Source of the DNA: Nocardioides bizhenqiangii
GTDB lineage: Bacteria > Actinomycetota > Actinomycetes > Propionibacteriales > Nocardioidaceae
Assembly (NCBI RefSeq): GCF_034661235.1
Contig: NZ_CP141059.1
Location: 1,550,001-1,614,000 of the forward strand
Length of the DNA: 64,000 bases
Reading direction: 5' to 3'
Under the pieces are notes generated by a model. That model saw only the letters and a list, made by a program, of their open reading frames with translations, made no database searches and was not told the DNA's origin. Shown here piece by piece: positions 34,954-44,317 of the stretch. Made by a program: the position numbers and the translations under genes. The number at the start of each line of letters is the position of its first letter. The first letter of the stretch is position 1.

Positions 34954-36177
34954 CTACCGGTCGCCCAGCCGCCTGCTGGACGCCTGGATCCGTCGGCTGA
35001 GGTCCTCGACCTCGTCCAGGACCGACTGCGCCAGCCACACGGGGGTCCGTCGCGACCTCGCCGCCCTGGTCAGGACCCGCGCATCGGCGAGGGATTCGAT
35101 GGTCGCCGCAGCGGTGGACTCGGACACGTCGATGCGCTCGGTCACCAGTGCGACGTTCACGATCGGCTCCTCGGTGAGGAGGTCGAGCAGGCGGTGCAAC
35201 GCCGTGCCCGGGCGCGAGCCGCCGACCGCCGTGTGCCACTCGTTGCGAAGGTCCTTGATGTGCGCCGCGGTCCGCCACGACTCCGCGGTGGCGGTGCTGG
35301 TCGCCGCCGCGAGCATCGCGATCAGCGGCGCCGCGGACCCTGCCCGGTAGTGGTTGAGGGCTGCGAAGTAGCGCTCTCGGTGAGCGACCAGTGCGGAAGC
35401 GATCGGCACGGTGAGGTGCCGGGCGGCCCGCCGGCGGCGGAGGACTGCGTGGATCAGGGCGCGCCCGATCCGGCCGTTGCCGTCGATGAACGGGTGGATC
35501 GACTCGAACTGGGCATGGACGATCGCTGCCTGCACCAGCGTCGGCACGTCGTCGCGGTTGGCGAACGCGAACAGGTCCTCGAGGTACTCGGGCACGGTCT
35601 CGGGGGGCGGCGGCACGTGGAGGGCGCCGACGGGGGAGTAGTCGCTGCCGCCGATCCAGTTCTGGGTGGTGCGGAACGTGCCGGCGCGGTGCGCCTCGTC
35701 GGGATGGCGTCGGAACAGGTCGTCGTGCGCCCGGAGGATCGCCTCCTGCCGGACGGACCGGGTCGTCTCCGCGTCGCGGATCATCCGCGTGAGCGCCGCC
35801 GTCGCCGACGCCATCGAGACCGCCGACGCGTTGGCGCCGACGCCGAGCAGGGCCCGGCCGTAGTCGGCGAGGCTGGCGTCGACGTTCTCGATCTTCGACG
35901 AGTCCACCGCCTCGGCACGCAGCTGCAGGTGGTTGAGCGCCTCGAGCGTGCGGCCGTGGACAAGGTCGAGATGGCCGAGGTCGCCGGCGCTCGCCGTGGT
36001 CATCGCGGCCAGGGGCCGGTCGATCGGGTAGTCGCGGTCGCGGATGAACGGCGGCAGCGCGACCGTGATCTCCCGGAGCTGTCGGTCGGCGCGGGGACCG
36101 CGGGCGACCCGCTGCCGATAGGGGCGCCGCTCGAAGGTGTGGGGCGCCCAGTCGGCGGGGGGCGCGGCGGCGGTCAC
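34954..36177 (-). CDS. Fic-domain protein with N-terminal autoinhibitory motif and winged helix
   Basis: This 407-residue protein is read from GTG 36177; the frame stays open to 37122, but only antisense to the neighbouring gene. HPFIDGNGRIGR at residues 228-239 is the full Fic motif, which transfers AMP (or another nucleotide part) from NTP to a hydroxyl group of a target protein. SSKIEN at 93-98 fits the (S/T)xxxE(G/N) inhibitory helix, so it is a class II, self-inhibited Fic enzyme. The last 90 residues form a winged-helix region (VTERIDVSESTAAATIESL). No antitoxin gene is adjacent. Targets unknown. Confidence 0.88.
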   Translation of the reverse strand: MTAAAPPADWAPHTFERRPYRQRVARGPRADRQLREITVALPPFIRDRDYPIDRPLAAMTTASAGDLGHLDLVHGRTLEALNHLQLRAEAVDSSKIENVDASLADYGRALLGVGANASAVSMASATAALTRMIRDAETTRSVRQEAILRAHDDLFRRHPDEAHRAGTFRTTQNWIGGSDYSPVGALHVPPPPETVPEYLEDLFAFANRDDVPTLVQAAIVHAQFESIHPFIDGNGRIGRALIHAVLRRRRAARHLTVPIASALVAHRERYFAALNHYRAGSAAPLIAMLAAATSTATAESWRTAAHIKDLRNEWHTAVGGSRPGTALHRLLDLLTEEPIVNVALVTERIDVSESTAAATIESLADARVLTRAARSRRTPVWLAQSVLDEVEDLSRRIQASSRRLGDR

Positions 36178-36252
36178 GGGTCCATCATCCCAACGCGGGG
36201 TCCGCTGGGCGAAGCGGTTCCCGCCCGGCCCGATCTGCGGTAGGAACAGGAC

Positions 36253-37002
36253 ATGGCCAATCCCGGAGATCGCAAGCTGCGCCCGCTCGCGATCGTTTGC
36301 GCGCTGCTGATGATCCTCTGGGGACTGGCCTCCGCGGTCGCCCTCGTCATGCACGTCCTGAACTTGAACGACTTCGGGTGGCCCGACGAGGACTCTCCGG
36401 GCGAGGTGCTCGCCTACACCTGGCTGTTCCTCGTCGCGAACGTGATCGGCCTTTTCGTGGGGGTCTGGGGCCTGCTCGCACTCAAGTGGCGGCCGCCGCT
36501 GCACCTCGCCGCGCTCGCCCTCGTCGTAGCGGTTGCCATGGAGCTCGTAGCGAACCTGGTGCTCGTGAACTATTTCAAGGACTTCGACCCTGCCTCGTCG
36601 TTCGGGAACCAGATGGAGTTCTACCTCGACCGGGTGACGTTCGACGTCGAGGCCGCCGAGGCCAAGTACGAGACGCGCGCCTTCTTCCTCGCGCTGCCGC
36701 TCGTCACCGCCCTGCTGCCCCTGGTCGTCTACCTCGTGGCGCTCTTCACCGGGGCGGGACGCAAGGTCAAGCAGCCGGCGTACGGCGCCGCGCCGTCGGC
36801 CCCGCAGCACCCGCAGTCCCCGCAGGCCCCGCAGCACCCGCAGTCCCCGCAGGCCCCGCTGACGGTCCACCGGCCGCCGCCGCCGAGCACGCCTCCCGCC
36901 GGCCAGCGGCCGCCTGCCCCGCAGCAGCCCACGTACCCCCCGCCGCCCCCGCCGAGCGAGCCGACCCGGCGTCGCCCGCCGGACCCGCCTGCGCGTCCCT
37001 GA
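36253..37002 (+). CDS. Membrane protein with proline-rich tail
   Basis: This 249-residue protein starts at ATG 36253. Four hydrophobic helices lie at about 11-34, 55-78, 82-104 and 139-161. The remaining 85 residues are Pro/Gln-rich, with two APQHPQSPQ units and long Pro runs, probably cytoplasmic and disordered. Such tails often bind other proteins, but no family was recognised. It lies between the Fic gene (divergent, 75 bp) and rplS. Confidence 0.65.
   Translation: MANPGDRKLRPLAIVCALLMILWGLASAVALVMHVLNLNDFGWPDEDSPGEVLAYTWLFLVANVIGLFVGVWGLLALKWRPPLHLAALALVVAVAMELVANLVLVNYFKDFDPASSFGNQMEFYLDRVTFDVEAAEAKYETRAFFLALPLVTALLPLVVYLVALFTGAGRKVKQPAYGAAPSAPQHPQSPQAPQHPQSPQAPLTVHRPPPPSTPPAGQRPPAPQQPTYPPPPPPSEPTRRRPPDPPARP
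36799..36852. repeat. 27-bp coding tandem repeat
   Basis: Two in-frame copies of a 27-bp unit encode APQHPQSPQ in the proline-rich tail of the membrane protein. Confidence 0.85.
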
Positions 37003-37181
37003 GGCGCCGTACCTCGATTTCCGGCCGCAGTCGCTCCTGTGCGATGATCGTCCGTCGGTGATGCGAACGCTTCTGGCGTTGAACTGGTTCTGCCACAGGG
37101 GAACCGTCGTACGCGTCGCCACGAACGAAGGATCACGACACCAATCCGCGGTTGACCTGTGCGCACTCGCGAGGAGCCATC
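37003..37181 (+). promoter_or_regulatory. Leader and promoter region of rplS
   Basis: This 179-bp gap precedes rplS, which here has lost its usual upstream neighbour trmD and so needs its own promoter. GGTTC...GAACC (around 37085-37105) can form a short hairpin. No clear -35/-10 pair was identified. Confidence 0.3.
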
Positions 37182-37547
37182 ATGAGCAACGTCCCCAGCC
37201 CGTCCGTCGTCGCCGAGCTCGGCAACGCCGCGAAGCGCGACGACATCCCCGCCTTCCGCGCGGGAGACACCGTCAAGGTGCACGTGAAGGTCGTCGAGGG
37301 CAACCGGTCCCGGGTCCAGATCTTCCAGGGCGTCGTGATCCGCATCCACGGCAGCGGCGTCGGCCGCACCTTCACCGTCCGCAAGGTCTCCTTCGGCGTC
37401 GGTGTCGAGCGGACCTTCCCGCTCCACTCGCCGATCTTCGAGCAGATCGAGATCGTGACCCGCGGTGACGTGCGCCGGGCGAAGCTCTACTACCTGCGCA
37501 ACCTGCGTGGCAAGGCCGCCAAGATCAAGGAGCGCCGCGAGGCCTGA
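37182..37547 (+). CDS. rplS: Ribosomal protein L19
   Basis: This 121-residue 50S protein sits at the interface with the 30S subunit. [41 protein letters not shown] and [15 protein letters not shown] are the conserved blocks, and [19 protein letters not shown] ends it. ATG 37182 follows GAGGAG; the open frame ten codons upstream is not part of the family. lepB follows within 27 bp. Confidence 0.96.
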   Translation: MSNVPSPSVVAELGNAAKRDDIPAFRAGDTVKVHVKVVEGNRSRVQIFQGVVIRIHGSGVGRTFTVRKVSFGVGVERTFPLHSPIFEQIEIVTRGDVRRAKLYYLRNLRGKAAKIKERREA

Positions 37548-37573
37548 TCGGGCCCTGGCTAGAGTCAGTACCT

Positions 37574-38431
37574 GTGACGACCGACGCCCCTGGGGACCCC
37601 GAGGCCATCCACGAGGCCCCCGAGGCTGACTCCGCGGACGGCCGCGACGACGGCGCCCCGGACGCGGCAGCCGACGGCGACGAGGCGGCTGCCCCGGTGA
37701 CCAAGGCGCGTGATGACGCCAAGGAGCGCAAGCACCTGCCGGTGTGGCAGGAGAGCGTCCTGCTGCTCGGTATAGCACTCGTGCTCGCGGTCGTCATCAA
37801 GACGTTCTTCGTGCAAGCCTTCTACATCCCGTCGGAGTCGATGGAGCCAGGCCTGATCCGCAACGACCGGATCCTGGTCCAGAAGGTCTCCTACTGGTTC
37901 GGCGGCGATCCGGCGCGCGGCGACGTCGTCGTCTTCGAGGATCCCGGCGGCTGGCTGACCGGCGAGGAGCCGGCTCCGACCGGGCTCGCCAACGTGCTGT
38001 CGAAGATCGGGCTCTACCCGACCGGCGGTCACCTGGTGAAGCGGGTCATCGGCACCGAGGGCGACGTCATCGAGTGCTGCGACGACGAGGGACGGATCCT
38101 GGTCAACGGCGAGCCGGTCGACGAGTCGATCTACATCGCCAAGCGGAGGCAGTGCGCCGGCCAGGGCACCGGGTTCGGCTGTGAGTGGAAGACCGAGCCG
38201 GTGCCGGAGGGCAAGCTCTTCGTCCTCGGCGACAACCGTGGCTCGTCCTCGGACTCCCGGGCGCACATGTGCCAGGAGGGCGTCGAGAACTGCACGAAGA
38301 GCCCGTGGGTCGACACCGACCTCGTCGTGGGCAAGGTCTTCTCGTTGGTCTGGCCGCAGGACCGGTGGGACTGGATCAGCAACCCGGGCGTGTTCGACGA
38401 CGTGCCCGATGACCCGCCCGCTCAGGACTAA
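37574..38431 (+). CDS. lepB: Signal peptidase I
   Basis: This 285-residue membrane protease removes signal peptides. An acidic 50-residue cytoplasmic N-terminus precedes the membrane helix (SVLLLGIALVLAVVIKTFFV, 61-80). Ser89 in IPSESMEP is the nucleophile and Lys156 in GGHLVKRVIG the general base. GDNRGSSSDSR is the conserved box E. GTG 37574 lies 8 nt after TAGAGT, suggesting a leaderless promoter inside the rplS-lepB spacer. rnhB follows after 12 bp. Confidence 0.94.
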   Translation: MTTDAPGDPEAIHEAPEADSADGRDDGAPDAAADGDEAAAPVTKARDDAKERKHLPVWQESVLLLGIALVLAVVIKTFFVQAFYIPSESMEPGLIRNDRILVQKVSYWFGGDPARGDVVVFEDPGGWLTGEEPAPTGLANVLSKIGLYPTGGHLVKRVIGTEGDVIECCDDEGRILVNGEPVDESIYIAKRRQCAGQGTGFGCEWKTEPVPEGKLFVLGDNRGSSSDSRAHMCQEGVENCTKSPWVDTDLVVGKVFSLVWPQDRWDWISNPGVFDDVPDDPPAQD

Positions 38432-38443
38432 CCTAGAGAGACC

Positions 38444-39148
38444 ATGTCGACGCTGCCGCGAGGACTGACGGTACGACGCGACGCCGGCCTCTACGGCTAC
38501 GAGCGCGTCCTGCGCCGCCATGGGATCGAGCCGATCGCCGGCGTCGACGAGGCGGGACGCGGAGCTTGCGCCGGTCCGCTGGTCGCCGGCGCCGCGATCC
38601 TGCCGGCAGGTAAGGCCGGGATCGTGCCCGAGCTCGCGGACTCCAAGCTGCTCACCGCCAAGGCCCGCGAGCGCTGCTACGAGCAGGTGGTGCGGCGTGC
38701 CGTCGCCTGGTCGGTCGTGGTGATGTCCCACGAGGAGTGCGACCGGATGGGCATGCACGTCGCCAACGTCGAGGCGCTGCGGCGCGCGGTGGCCAAGCTC
38801 GACGTCGCGCCGTCGTACGTCCTCACCGACGGGTTCCCTGTCGACGGCCTCGGTGCACCCGGGCTCGCGGTCTGGAAGGGCGACCGGGTCGCCGCCTGCG
38901 TCGCTGCGGCGTCCGTGATCGCGAAGGTGACCCGCGACCGGCTGATGGACGAGCTCGACGGGCAGTGGCCGGCGTACGACTTCAAGACCCACAAGGGCTA
39001 CATCACGCCCACCCACTCCGCGGCACTGGCCGAGCACGGGCCGTGCCCGGTCCACCGGATGCGGTTCGTCAACGTCCGTCGTGCGGCTGGTCTCGAGGAT
39101 GCTGCCGGCATGGAGGAGGCCGCTGTCGTCGAGCCGGCCGGTTTGTAG
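38444..39148 (+). CDS. rnhB: Ribonuclease HII
   Basis: This 234-residue enzyme cuts RNA in RNA-DNA hybrids and single ribonucleotides in DNA. IAGVDEAGRGACAGPLV holds Asp35 and Glu36. Later acidic residues lie in VLTDGFP and the KVTRDRLMDEL region, and HKGYITPTHSAALAEHGPCPVHR is typical. The C-terminal 25 residues are a variable tail. ATG 38444 lies 9 nt after TAACCT, which overlaps the lepB stop. Confidence 0.94.
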   Translation: MSTLPRGLTVRRDAGLYGYERVLRRHGIEPIAGVDEAGRGACAGPLVAGAAILPAGKAGIVPELADSKLLTAKARERCYEQVVRRAVAWSVVVMSHEECDRMGMHVANVEALRRAVAKLDVAPSYVLTDGFPVDGLGAPGLAVWKGDRVAACVAAASVIAKVTRDRLMDELDGQWPAYDFKTHKGYITPTHSAALAEHGPCPVHRMRFVNVRRAAGLEDAAGMEEAAVVEPAGL

Positions 39149-39275
39149 CGAGGTCCGTCGGGTGCCCATACGCGGAGTCGTGTGGACCATCGAGCGGGGC
39201 AGCTCGGTGGACCAGCAGGCGGTGGTGGCGAGGCGCTACGACTGAGATGTGTCGCACCGGGCTAGAGTCGGCCAG

Positions 39276-39584
39276 GTGAGTGCCGAGGAGCTCGAGAAGT
39301 ACGAGACCGAGCAGGAGCTGACGCTCTACCGCGAGTACCGCGACGTCGTGAAGATCTTCAAGTACGTCGTGGAGACCGACCGTCGGTTCTACCTCTGCAA
39401 CTCCGTCGACGTGAAGGCCCGCACCGAGGCAGGTGAGGTGTTCTTCGAGGTGACGATCAGCGACGCCTGGGTGTGGGACATGTACCGCCCGGCGCGGTTC
39501 GCGAAGAACGTCAAGGTGCTGACCTTCAAGGACGTCAACGTCGAGGAGCTCGCGACCTCCGACATCGAGCCTCCGAAGGCATGA
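39276..39584 (+). CDS. DUF2469 protein
   Basis: This is a 102-residue conserved actinobacterial protein of unknown function. It starts at GTG 39276, seven bases after TAGAGT, a leaderless layout; the frame is open nine codons further up, but the family begins SAEELEKYETEQELTLYREY. It is acidic at the start and contains VFKYVVETDRRFYLCN-like aromatic strands. It follows rnhB as in other actinobacteria. No catalytic residues can be named. Confidence 0.9.
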   Translation: MSAEELEKYETEQELTLYREYRDVVKIFKYVVETDRRFYLCNSVDVKARTEAGEVFFEVTISDAWVWDMYRPARFAKNVKVLTFKDVNVEELATSDIEPPKA

Positions 39585-39733
39585 CGAACGTCCTGGTCCA
39601 TTAGGACTATCCCCGGCGGCGATCGGACGGAATCTCTCCGTGCAGGCTCGTCCAGGCACGACCACGCCCTACCGTGAGCCCGGACGGGTTCGAGACCTCG
39701 GCAGTGGACCGTTCCCGAGGGAGGGTGTGGGAG

Positions 39734-41494
39734 ATGCGCATGCTGTGGCGGAGTCTGTCCGGACACGGGACCCGCGGTCGGACCTCTCGCGCCGCGATGC
39801 GGGAGGAGCGGGGATCGGTTGCCGTCTTCAGCGCACTGGTGATGGTCATCCTGCTCGGCATCGGTGCGGTCGTCGTGGACATCGGCGTGGAGCGCGTCGC
39901 TCGCGCGGACATGCAGGCGCTGGCCGACGTGGTCGCCCTCGACCTCGCCCGCGAGCTCGACGGTCGAACCGTCGCTGAGCTGGCGCCACTCATGCCTGGG
40001 TACGCGGCCGCCTCGCGGGAGCGCAACCAGGAGGTCATCGGGTACGACGCACACCTGCCTGAGCTCGAGATCGAGCTCGGCAGGCTCCTCGACGGCGACT
40101 TCCAGGAGATGGCGTCCGGGGTGCCCACCGCGGTCAGGGTGGAGGCGGCGACCACGGTCGACTTCGCCTTCGCCGGCGTCACCGGGCTCGCGACCGGCGA
40201 CACGGATCGACGAGCCGTGGCCGAGGCGCGGTCCGCGGCCTGCTTCCAGATCGGCTCCTACGCAGCCTCGATCACGCCTGGTGCGGCCCCTTTCTTCGAG
40301 GAGCTCCTCGGGCCGATCATCGGCGGCACGACGGTACGGATGGCGGGCTACCAGGGCCTGGCCAGTGCTGACGTGTCCTTGCTCGACATCCTCAGTGCGC
40401 CCTCGATCGGCATCGGGACCGTGGACGGGCTGCTCGCGATGCCTTCTGTCAGCGTGGGCTCGTTCTTCCGGGCGATGGCCTTCGCACTGCGAAGCGACGG
40501 CCGGATCGCGGAAGCCGCCGTCCTCGACTCCGCTGCATCCGCGGTGGTTCCGGCAACGATCAACCTGCGCGACCTGTTCGGTCTCACCACTTCGTCCGAC
40601 GCCGCTCTCGCCGTCCGGTTCAACGCGCTCGACATGCTCATCGGTGCCGCTTTCCTCGCCAACGGCACCAACCTGATCGACCTGCCCAACCTCCAGGCCG
40701 GGGTGCCCTCGGTCGGCGTCACCAACCTCCAGTTCCGGATCATCGAGCTCCCTCGCCGGGCCTGCGACGACGACGAGGCCAAGACCGCACAGGCCCGGCT
40801 CACGGCGGACGCCAAGCTGCTGCTCCACATCCCCCTGGTCAAGACGCCCCTGATCTCCCTCAGCCTGATCGGCGACGACGGGAAGCCCAACAACGAGTCG
40901 CCCCTGAAGATCGACATCGAGGTCGCGGGCGCCCGCGGCCGACTCGTGGAGGTGAGCTGCGATCCCGACCGGTTCGTTGCCGACATCTGGCGCGACCTGA
41001 TCCGGCTGAGGCTGACCGGCGGGCTGAGGCTCGAGGGCACGGTGGAGGCCACGGTCCTGGGAGTGCCGGCGGTCAAGATCCCCGTCACCTTCAACGTCGC
41101 CATCGAGGCCGACGGCTCGAGCGGACCGGTGGGACCGACCCGCGTCGACGTCCAGTACCCGCCACAGCAGTACGGCCAGCCGGTGCCGGCGCCGCCCGCC
41201 GAGATCGAGATGAACCCGCTGACCGTGCGGAGGGTCGCCGGCTCGCTGCAGACCGGTCCGGTCAAGGTCCTGGGCATCAACGTTCCGACGAGCACTCTCG
41301 ACGCCGCCGTGAATCCCATGCTCGACACGATCATGGCGCTGATCCGCAGCGAGCTGCACCTGGTCGACCCTCTCGTCCAGAAGGTCAACGACATCGTCGG
41401 ACCGCTGGCGACGGGGATGGGCATCACCCTCGCCGGAGCCGATTTCTTCGGTCTGCCCACGCCCGTGTGTGCCTCGCCGGCCCTGCGCGGGTAG
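39734..41494 (+). CDS. TadG-like surface/pilus-associated membrane protein
   Basis: From ATG 39734 (GGGAGGG upstream) this is a 586-residue protein. Residues 22-60 contain REERGSVAVFSALVMVILLG and a DIGVERVARADMQALADVVALD segment, the N-terminal helix of Tad/TadG-like proteins, which anchors a large external domain. The external part is 500 residues with four or more Cys and few known motifs. GTG 39674 is the other possible start. A TadE-like gene follows. No Tad ATPase or prepilin is in view, so the pair may serve elsewhere-encoded Flp pili. Confidence 0.7.
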   Translation: MRMLWRSLSGHGTRGRTSRAAMREERGSVAVFSALVMVILLGIGAVVVDIGVERVARADMQALADVVALDLARELDGRTVAELAPLMPGYAAASRERNQEVIGYDAHLPELEIELGRLLDGDFQEMASGVPTAVRVEAATTVDFAFAGVTGLATGDTDRRAVAEARSAACFQIGSYAASITPGAAPFFEELLGPIIGGTTVRMAGYQGLASADVSLLDILSAPSIGIGTVDGLLAMPSVSVGSFFRAMAFALRSDGRIAEAAVLDSAASAVVPATINLRDLFGLTTSSDAALAVRFNALDMLIGAAFLANGTNLIDLPNLQAGVPSVGVTNLQFRIIELPRRACDDDEAKTAQARLTADAKLLLHIPLVKTPLISLSLIGDDGKPNNESPLKIDIEVAGARGRLVEVSCDPDRFVADIWRDLIRLRLTGGLRLEGTVEATVLGVPAVKIPVTFNVAIEADGSSGPVGPTRVDVQYPPQQYGQPVPAPPAEIEMNPLTVRRVAGSLQTGPVKVLGINVPTSTLDAAVNPMLDTIMALIRSELHLVDPLVQKVNDIVGPLATGMGITLAGADFFGLPTPVCASPALRG

Positions 41495-41715
41495 GCGGGG
41501 ACCGTGCGAGACCCCGGCGCAGGAACGCCGATCGCCGGCAGCCCACCACGGCGTGCTGTCGGCCGATCCGTCAGGGTCCGTCGCAGTAGTCACGAACGAC
41601 TAGGCGGCCGGACCGAGCGGTTGGTTCGTCCGGAATCGGACGACGCGGTGACGGTACGACGCTACTGTCCGGCTTGGTTGGGTGTGAGCGTGTGCGGGAG
41701 TACAGGAGAGAAGTC

Positions 41716-42177
41716 GTGAGGGTCATTTCTCGAGCGCTGCGGGTGCTAGCCGCCCGGCGCCGGGTCGATCGGCAGGACCGCGGCGCAGCGGCCCTCGAGT
41801 TCGCGCTGATCGTTCCGCTCCTCCTGCTGCTCGTGTTCGGGATGATCAGCTTCGGCATGATGCTCTCGTTCCGGCAGACACTCAGCCAAGCGGCGACGGA
41901 AGGTGCGCGTGCCGCCGCGGTCGAGCTCGACCCCGCAGAACGCGAGGCCGAGGCGCTGGCCGCGGTGAACGATGCGATGGCGGCGGTCGACAGGGAGTGC
42001 GGAGCCGGTGGGCTCGTCTGCGACGTCGGCGCGGCAGTGGCCTGCGGGACCGGGGAGTGCATCACGGTCACCCTCAGCTACGCCTACCAGGACAACCCGA
42101 TGGTGGTTTCGGCGCCGCTCGCCGACCAGCTCCTCCCCGAGCAGCTCGAGTACTCCGCGACGGTGCGGGTCAGCTGA
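41716..42177 (+). CDS. TadE-like pseudopilin
   Basis: This 153-residue protein starts at GTG 41716 after AGGAGAG. DRGAAALEFALIVPLLLLLV at about 24-43 is the TadE signature: a Glu five residues into a hydrophobic helix, as in type IV pilin-like proteins. The periplasmic part has the Cys pairs ECGAGGLVC and ACGTGEC. It is downstream of the TadG-like gene, with a 221-bp spacer that could hold a promoter (TACTGT near 41663). It is probably a minor subunit of Flp pili. Confidence 0.82.
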   Translation: MRVISRALRVLAARRRVDRQDRGAAALEFALIVPLLLLLVFGMISFGMMLSFRQTLSQAATEGARAAAVELDPAEREAEALAAVNDAMAAVDRECGAGGLVCDVGAAVACGTGECITVTLSYAYQDNPMVVSAPLADQLLPEQLEYSATVRVS

Positions 42178-42335
42178 ACGGCTGGTCGGCCCGGGAAGAG
42201 GCCGACAACCCCGGCTCGAGCTCCTCATCGCTGGGAGCCCAGTTTCCGTCCACAGCTCGGTCCGCGCCCGCGCCTCTCCACAGCGTCGGCCGGAGCCGAC
42301 CCCCGTGGTCGCGACCCCCCGCCAGGCTGGCGGAC

Positions 42336-42713
42336 ATGACAGACACGACGACGACGGCGGCTGCCCGGCAGGCGCTCGGGCGCTACGGCGAGGACGTGGC
42401 GGCGCGCCACCTGGTCGACCAGGGGCTGGTGCTGCTCGAGCGCAACTGGCGGTGCGACGAGGGCGAGATCGACCTCGTCCTGCGCGACGGGCCCACCTTG
42501 GTGGTGTGCGAGGTCAAGACCCGCACCAGCCCCGAGGCCGGCACGCCGCACGAGGCGATCACCGACGCCAAGCTGGCGCGGCTGAAGCGGCTGGGGGAGC
42601 GCTGGGCGACCGACCGGGGAGTGCGTCCGGACGGCACCCGCGTCGACCTCGTCGCCGTGCTCCGACCGCGGCGCGGGCCCGCCGTCGTCGACCACGTCGC
42701 CGGGCTGTCCTGA
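42336..42713 (+). CDS. yraN: UPF0102 family nuclease-like protein YraN
   Basis: This 125-residue protein has a Holliday-junction-resolvase-like fold. LGRYGEDVAARHL, then LERNWRCDEGEIDLV and VVCEVKTRT give the E...D-ExK nuclease pattern. ATG 42336 opens it; the frame upstream is only open by chance. The stop overlaps the ATG of comM (TGATG). The yraN-comM-dprA order is the usual actinobacterial one. Exact role unknown. Confidence 0.9.
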   Translation: MTDTTTTAAARQALGRYGEDVAARHLVDQGLVLLERNWRCDEGEIDLVLRDGPTLVVCEVKTRTSPEAGTPHEAITDAKLARLKRLGERWATDRGVRPDGTRVDLVAVLRPRRGPAVVDHVAGLS

Positions 42714-44317
42714 TGCCGTTCGCCACTGCGCACACCGTCGCGCTCAACGGCGCCCTCGGGCACCTGATCGACGTGCAGGCCGACGTCTCTCCAGGGCAGG
42801 TAGGCGTCACCGTCGTCGGTCGGGCCGATGCCGCGCTGCGCGAGGGCCAGGAGCGGGTGCGGATGGCCGTGATCAACAGTGACCTGCGGTGGCCGACCAC
42901 CAAGCGCACCACGATCCTGCTGTCGCCGGCGGACCTGCCGAAGTCGGGGACGCACTTCGACCTCGCGATCGCGGTCGCCGTGCTGGCGGCCGCGGAGAAG
43001 GTGGAGCCGGTCTCGCTGGACCGCGCGGCCTTCGTCGGCGAGCTGACGCTCTCCGGCGGACTCCGTCCTGCGGTCGGGGTGCTGCCGATGGTGCTCGCCG
43101 CGGCGGAGCGTGGCATCCGACGAGTGTTCGTGCCGGAGCCGCAGGAGCCCGAGGCACGGATGGTGCCGGGGATGGAGGTGATCGGCGTCCGCTCGCTGGG
43201 ACAGGTGGTGGCGGTCCTCAACGACGAGCTGTTGCCCGATGCACCTCCGGTGGCCGCGGCTTCCGGCACCCAGCTGCTCGGCTGGCGCGGCGCGGAGCGG
43301 CTCGACGAGGTCGACCTGGCCGACCTCGACGGTCTCGACGAGGTGAAGTACGCACTCGAGGTCGCCGCCGTCGGTGGGCACTCGCTGCTCCTCTCCGGGC
43401 CCAAGGGCGCCGGCAAGACGAGCGTCGCCGAGCGGATCCCGACGATCCTCCCGCCACTGACTCCCGAGGAGTCGCTGGAGCTGACCGCGGTGCACTCGCT
43501 CGCGGGTACGCTGGACCCGGCGCGCGGCATGATCACCGATCCGCCTTACTCGGCCCCCCACCACGACGCGAGCAAGGCCAGCATCGTCGGGGGCGGCGGT
43601 GGCCAGGTCCGGCCGGGGGAGATCAGCCGCACGCACTGCGGGGTCCTCTTCCTCGATGAGTTTCCCCTGTTCCACGCGGACGTGATCGACGCCCTTCGCC
43701 AACCGCTGGAGAGCGGCGACATCACCGTGGCCCGTCGCGAGGAGTCGGTGACGCTGCCCGCGCGGATGATGCTCGTCCTGGCCGCGAACCCGTGCCCGTG
43801 CGGGAACTACTCGACCCGTGTCGGCGAGGACCGGTGCGAGTGCCTGGAGCCGGTGCGCCGCCGCTACCGCGCCAAGGTGTCGGGTCCGGTGACCGACCGG
43901 ATCGACATCAGCCGGCACCTCGTCCCGGTGCGGGGGGCGCGGGACGACCCGTGGCGACCCACCGAGACGTCGGCGGAGGTCCGGGAGCGGGTGGCCGCGG
44001 CCCGACTGCGCCAGACGGAGCGGTTCACCGACCGCAGCTGGCGGCTGAACAGCCAGATCCCGGGCGCGCGGCTCAAGGACACCTGGCCGGTCACCCGCGA
44101 CGCGCAGCGCCTCGTCGACGAGGCGTGCTACCGCGGTCGACTCACGGGCCGCGGTGCGGTCCGGGTGGCCCGGCTTGCGTGGAGCATCGCCGATCTCGCG
44201 TCCGTGCGCTCGGGTGCCGACGTCGTCCCGGGCGTTGACGAGGTCGCTCTCGCGCTCCGCCTCCGCGCCGGCGACCCGCTCGACATGCGGCTCGCCCGGC
44301 TGGAGCAGGCCGGATGA
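42713..44317 (+). CDS. comM: ComM/YifB-type Mg-chelatase-like AAA+ ATPase
   Basis: This 534-residue protein is related to ComM, a hexameric helicase for branch migration during natural transformation. The N-terminal Lon-S5-like domain (VDVQADVSPGQ-type segment, KSGTHFDLAIAVAVL) is followed by AAA+: LLSGPKGAGKTSVAERIP (Walker A) and CGVLFLDEFPLF (Walker B). A Cys cluster NPCPCGNYS...CEC comes next, then a C-terminal lid. ATG 42713 overlaps yraN. dprA overlaps by 4 bp downstream. Confidence 0.92.
   Translation: MPFATAHTVALNGALGHLIDVQADVSPGQVGVTVVGRADAALREGQERVRMAVINSDLRWPTTKRTTILLSPADLPKSGTHFDLAIAVAVLAAAEKVEPVSLDRAAFVGELTLSGGLRPAVGVLPMVLAAAERGIRRVFVPEPQEPEARMVPGMEVIGVRSLGQVVAVLNDELLPDAPPVAAASGTQLLGWRGAERLDEVDLADLDGLDEVKYALEVAAVGGHSLLLSGPKGAGKTSVAERIPTILPPLTPEESLELTAVHSLAGTLDPARGMITDPPYSAPHHDASKASIVGGGGGQVRPGEISRTHCGVLFLDEFPLFHADVIDALRQPLESGDITVARREESVTLPARMMLVLAANPCPCGNYSTRVGEDRCECLEPVRRRYRAKVSGPVTDRIDISRHLVPVRGARDDPWRPTETSAEVRERVAAARLRQTERFTDRSWRLNSQIPGARLKDTWPVTRDAQRLVDEACYRGRLTGRGAVRVARLAWSIADLASVRSGADVVPGVDEVALALRLRAGDPLDMRLARLEQAG

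Noticed and set aside
36799..36852. Repeats that could be read as a short CRISPR-like array
   Set aside because: They are in-frame coding repeats for APQHPQSPQ without spacers; no cas genes are present.
34954..37122. 722-codon open frame extending the Fic gene
   Set aside because: The upstream part runs antisense through the membrane-protein gene, and Fic similarity begins only near 36177.
39198..39246. Tiny frame VWTIERGSSVDQQAVVARRYD between rnhB and DUF2469
   Set aside because: It has 21 codons, no ribosome site and no family support.
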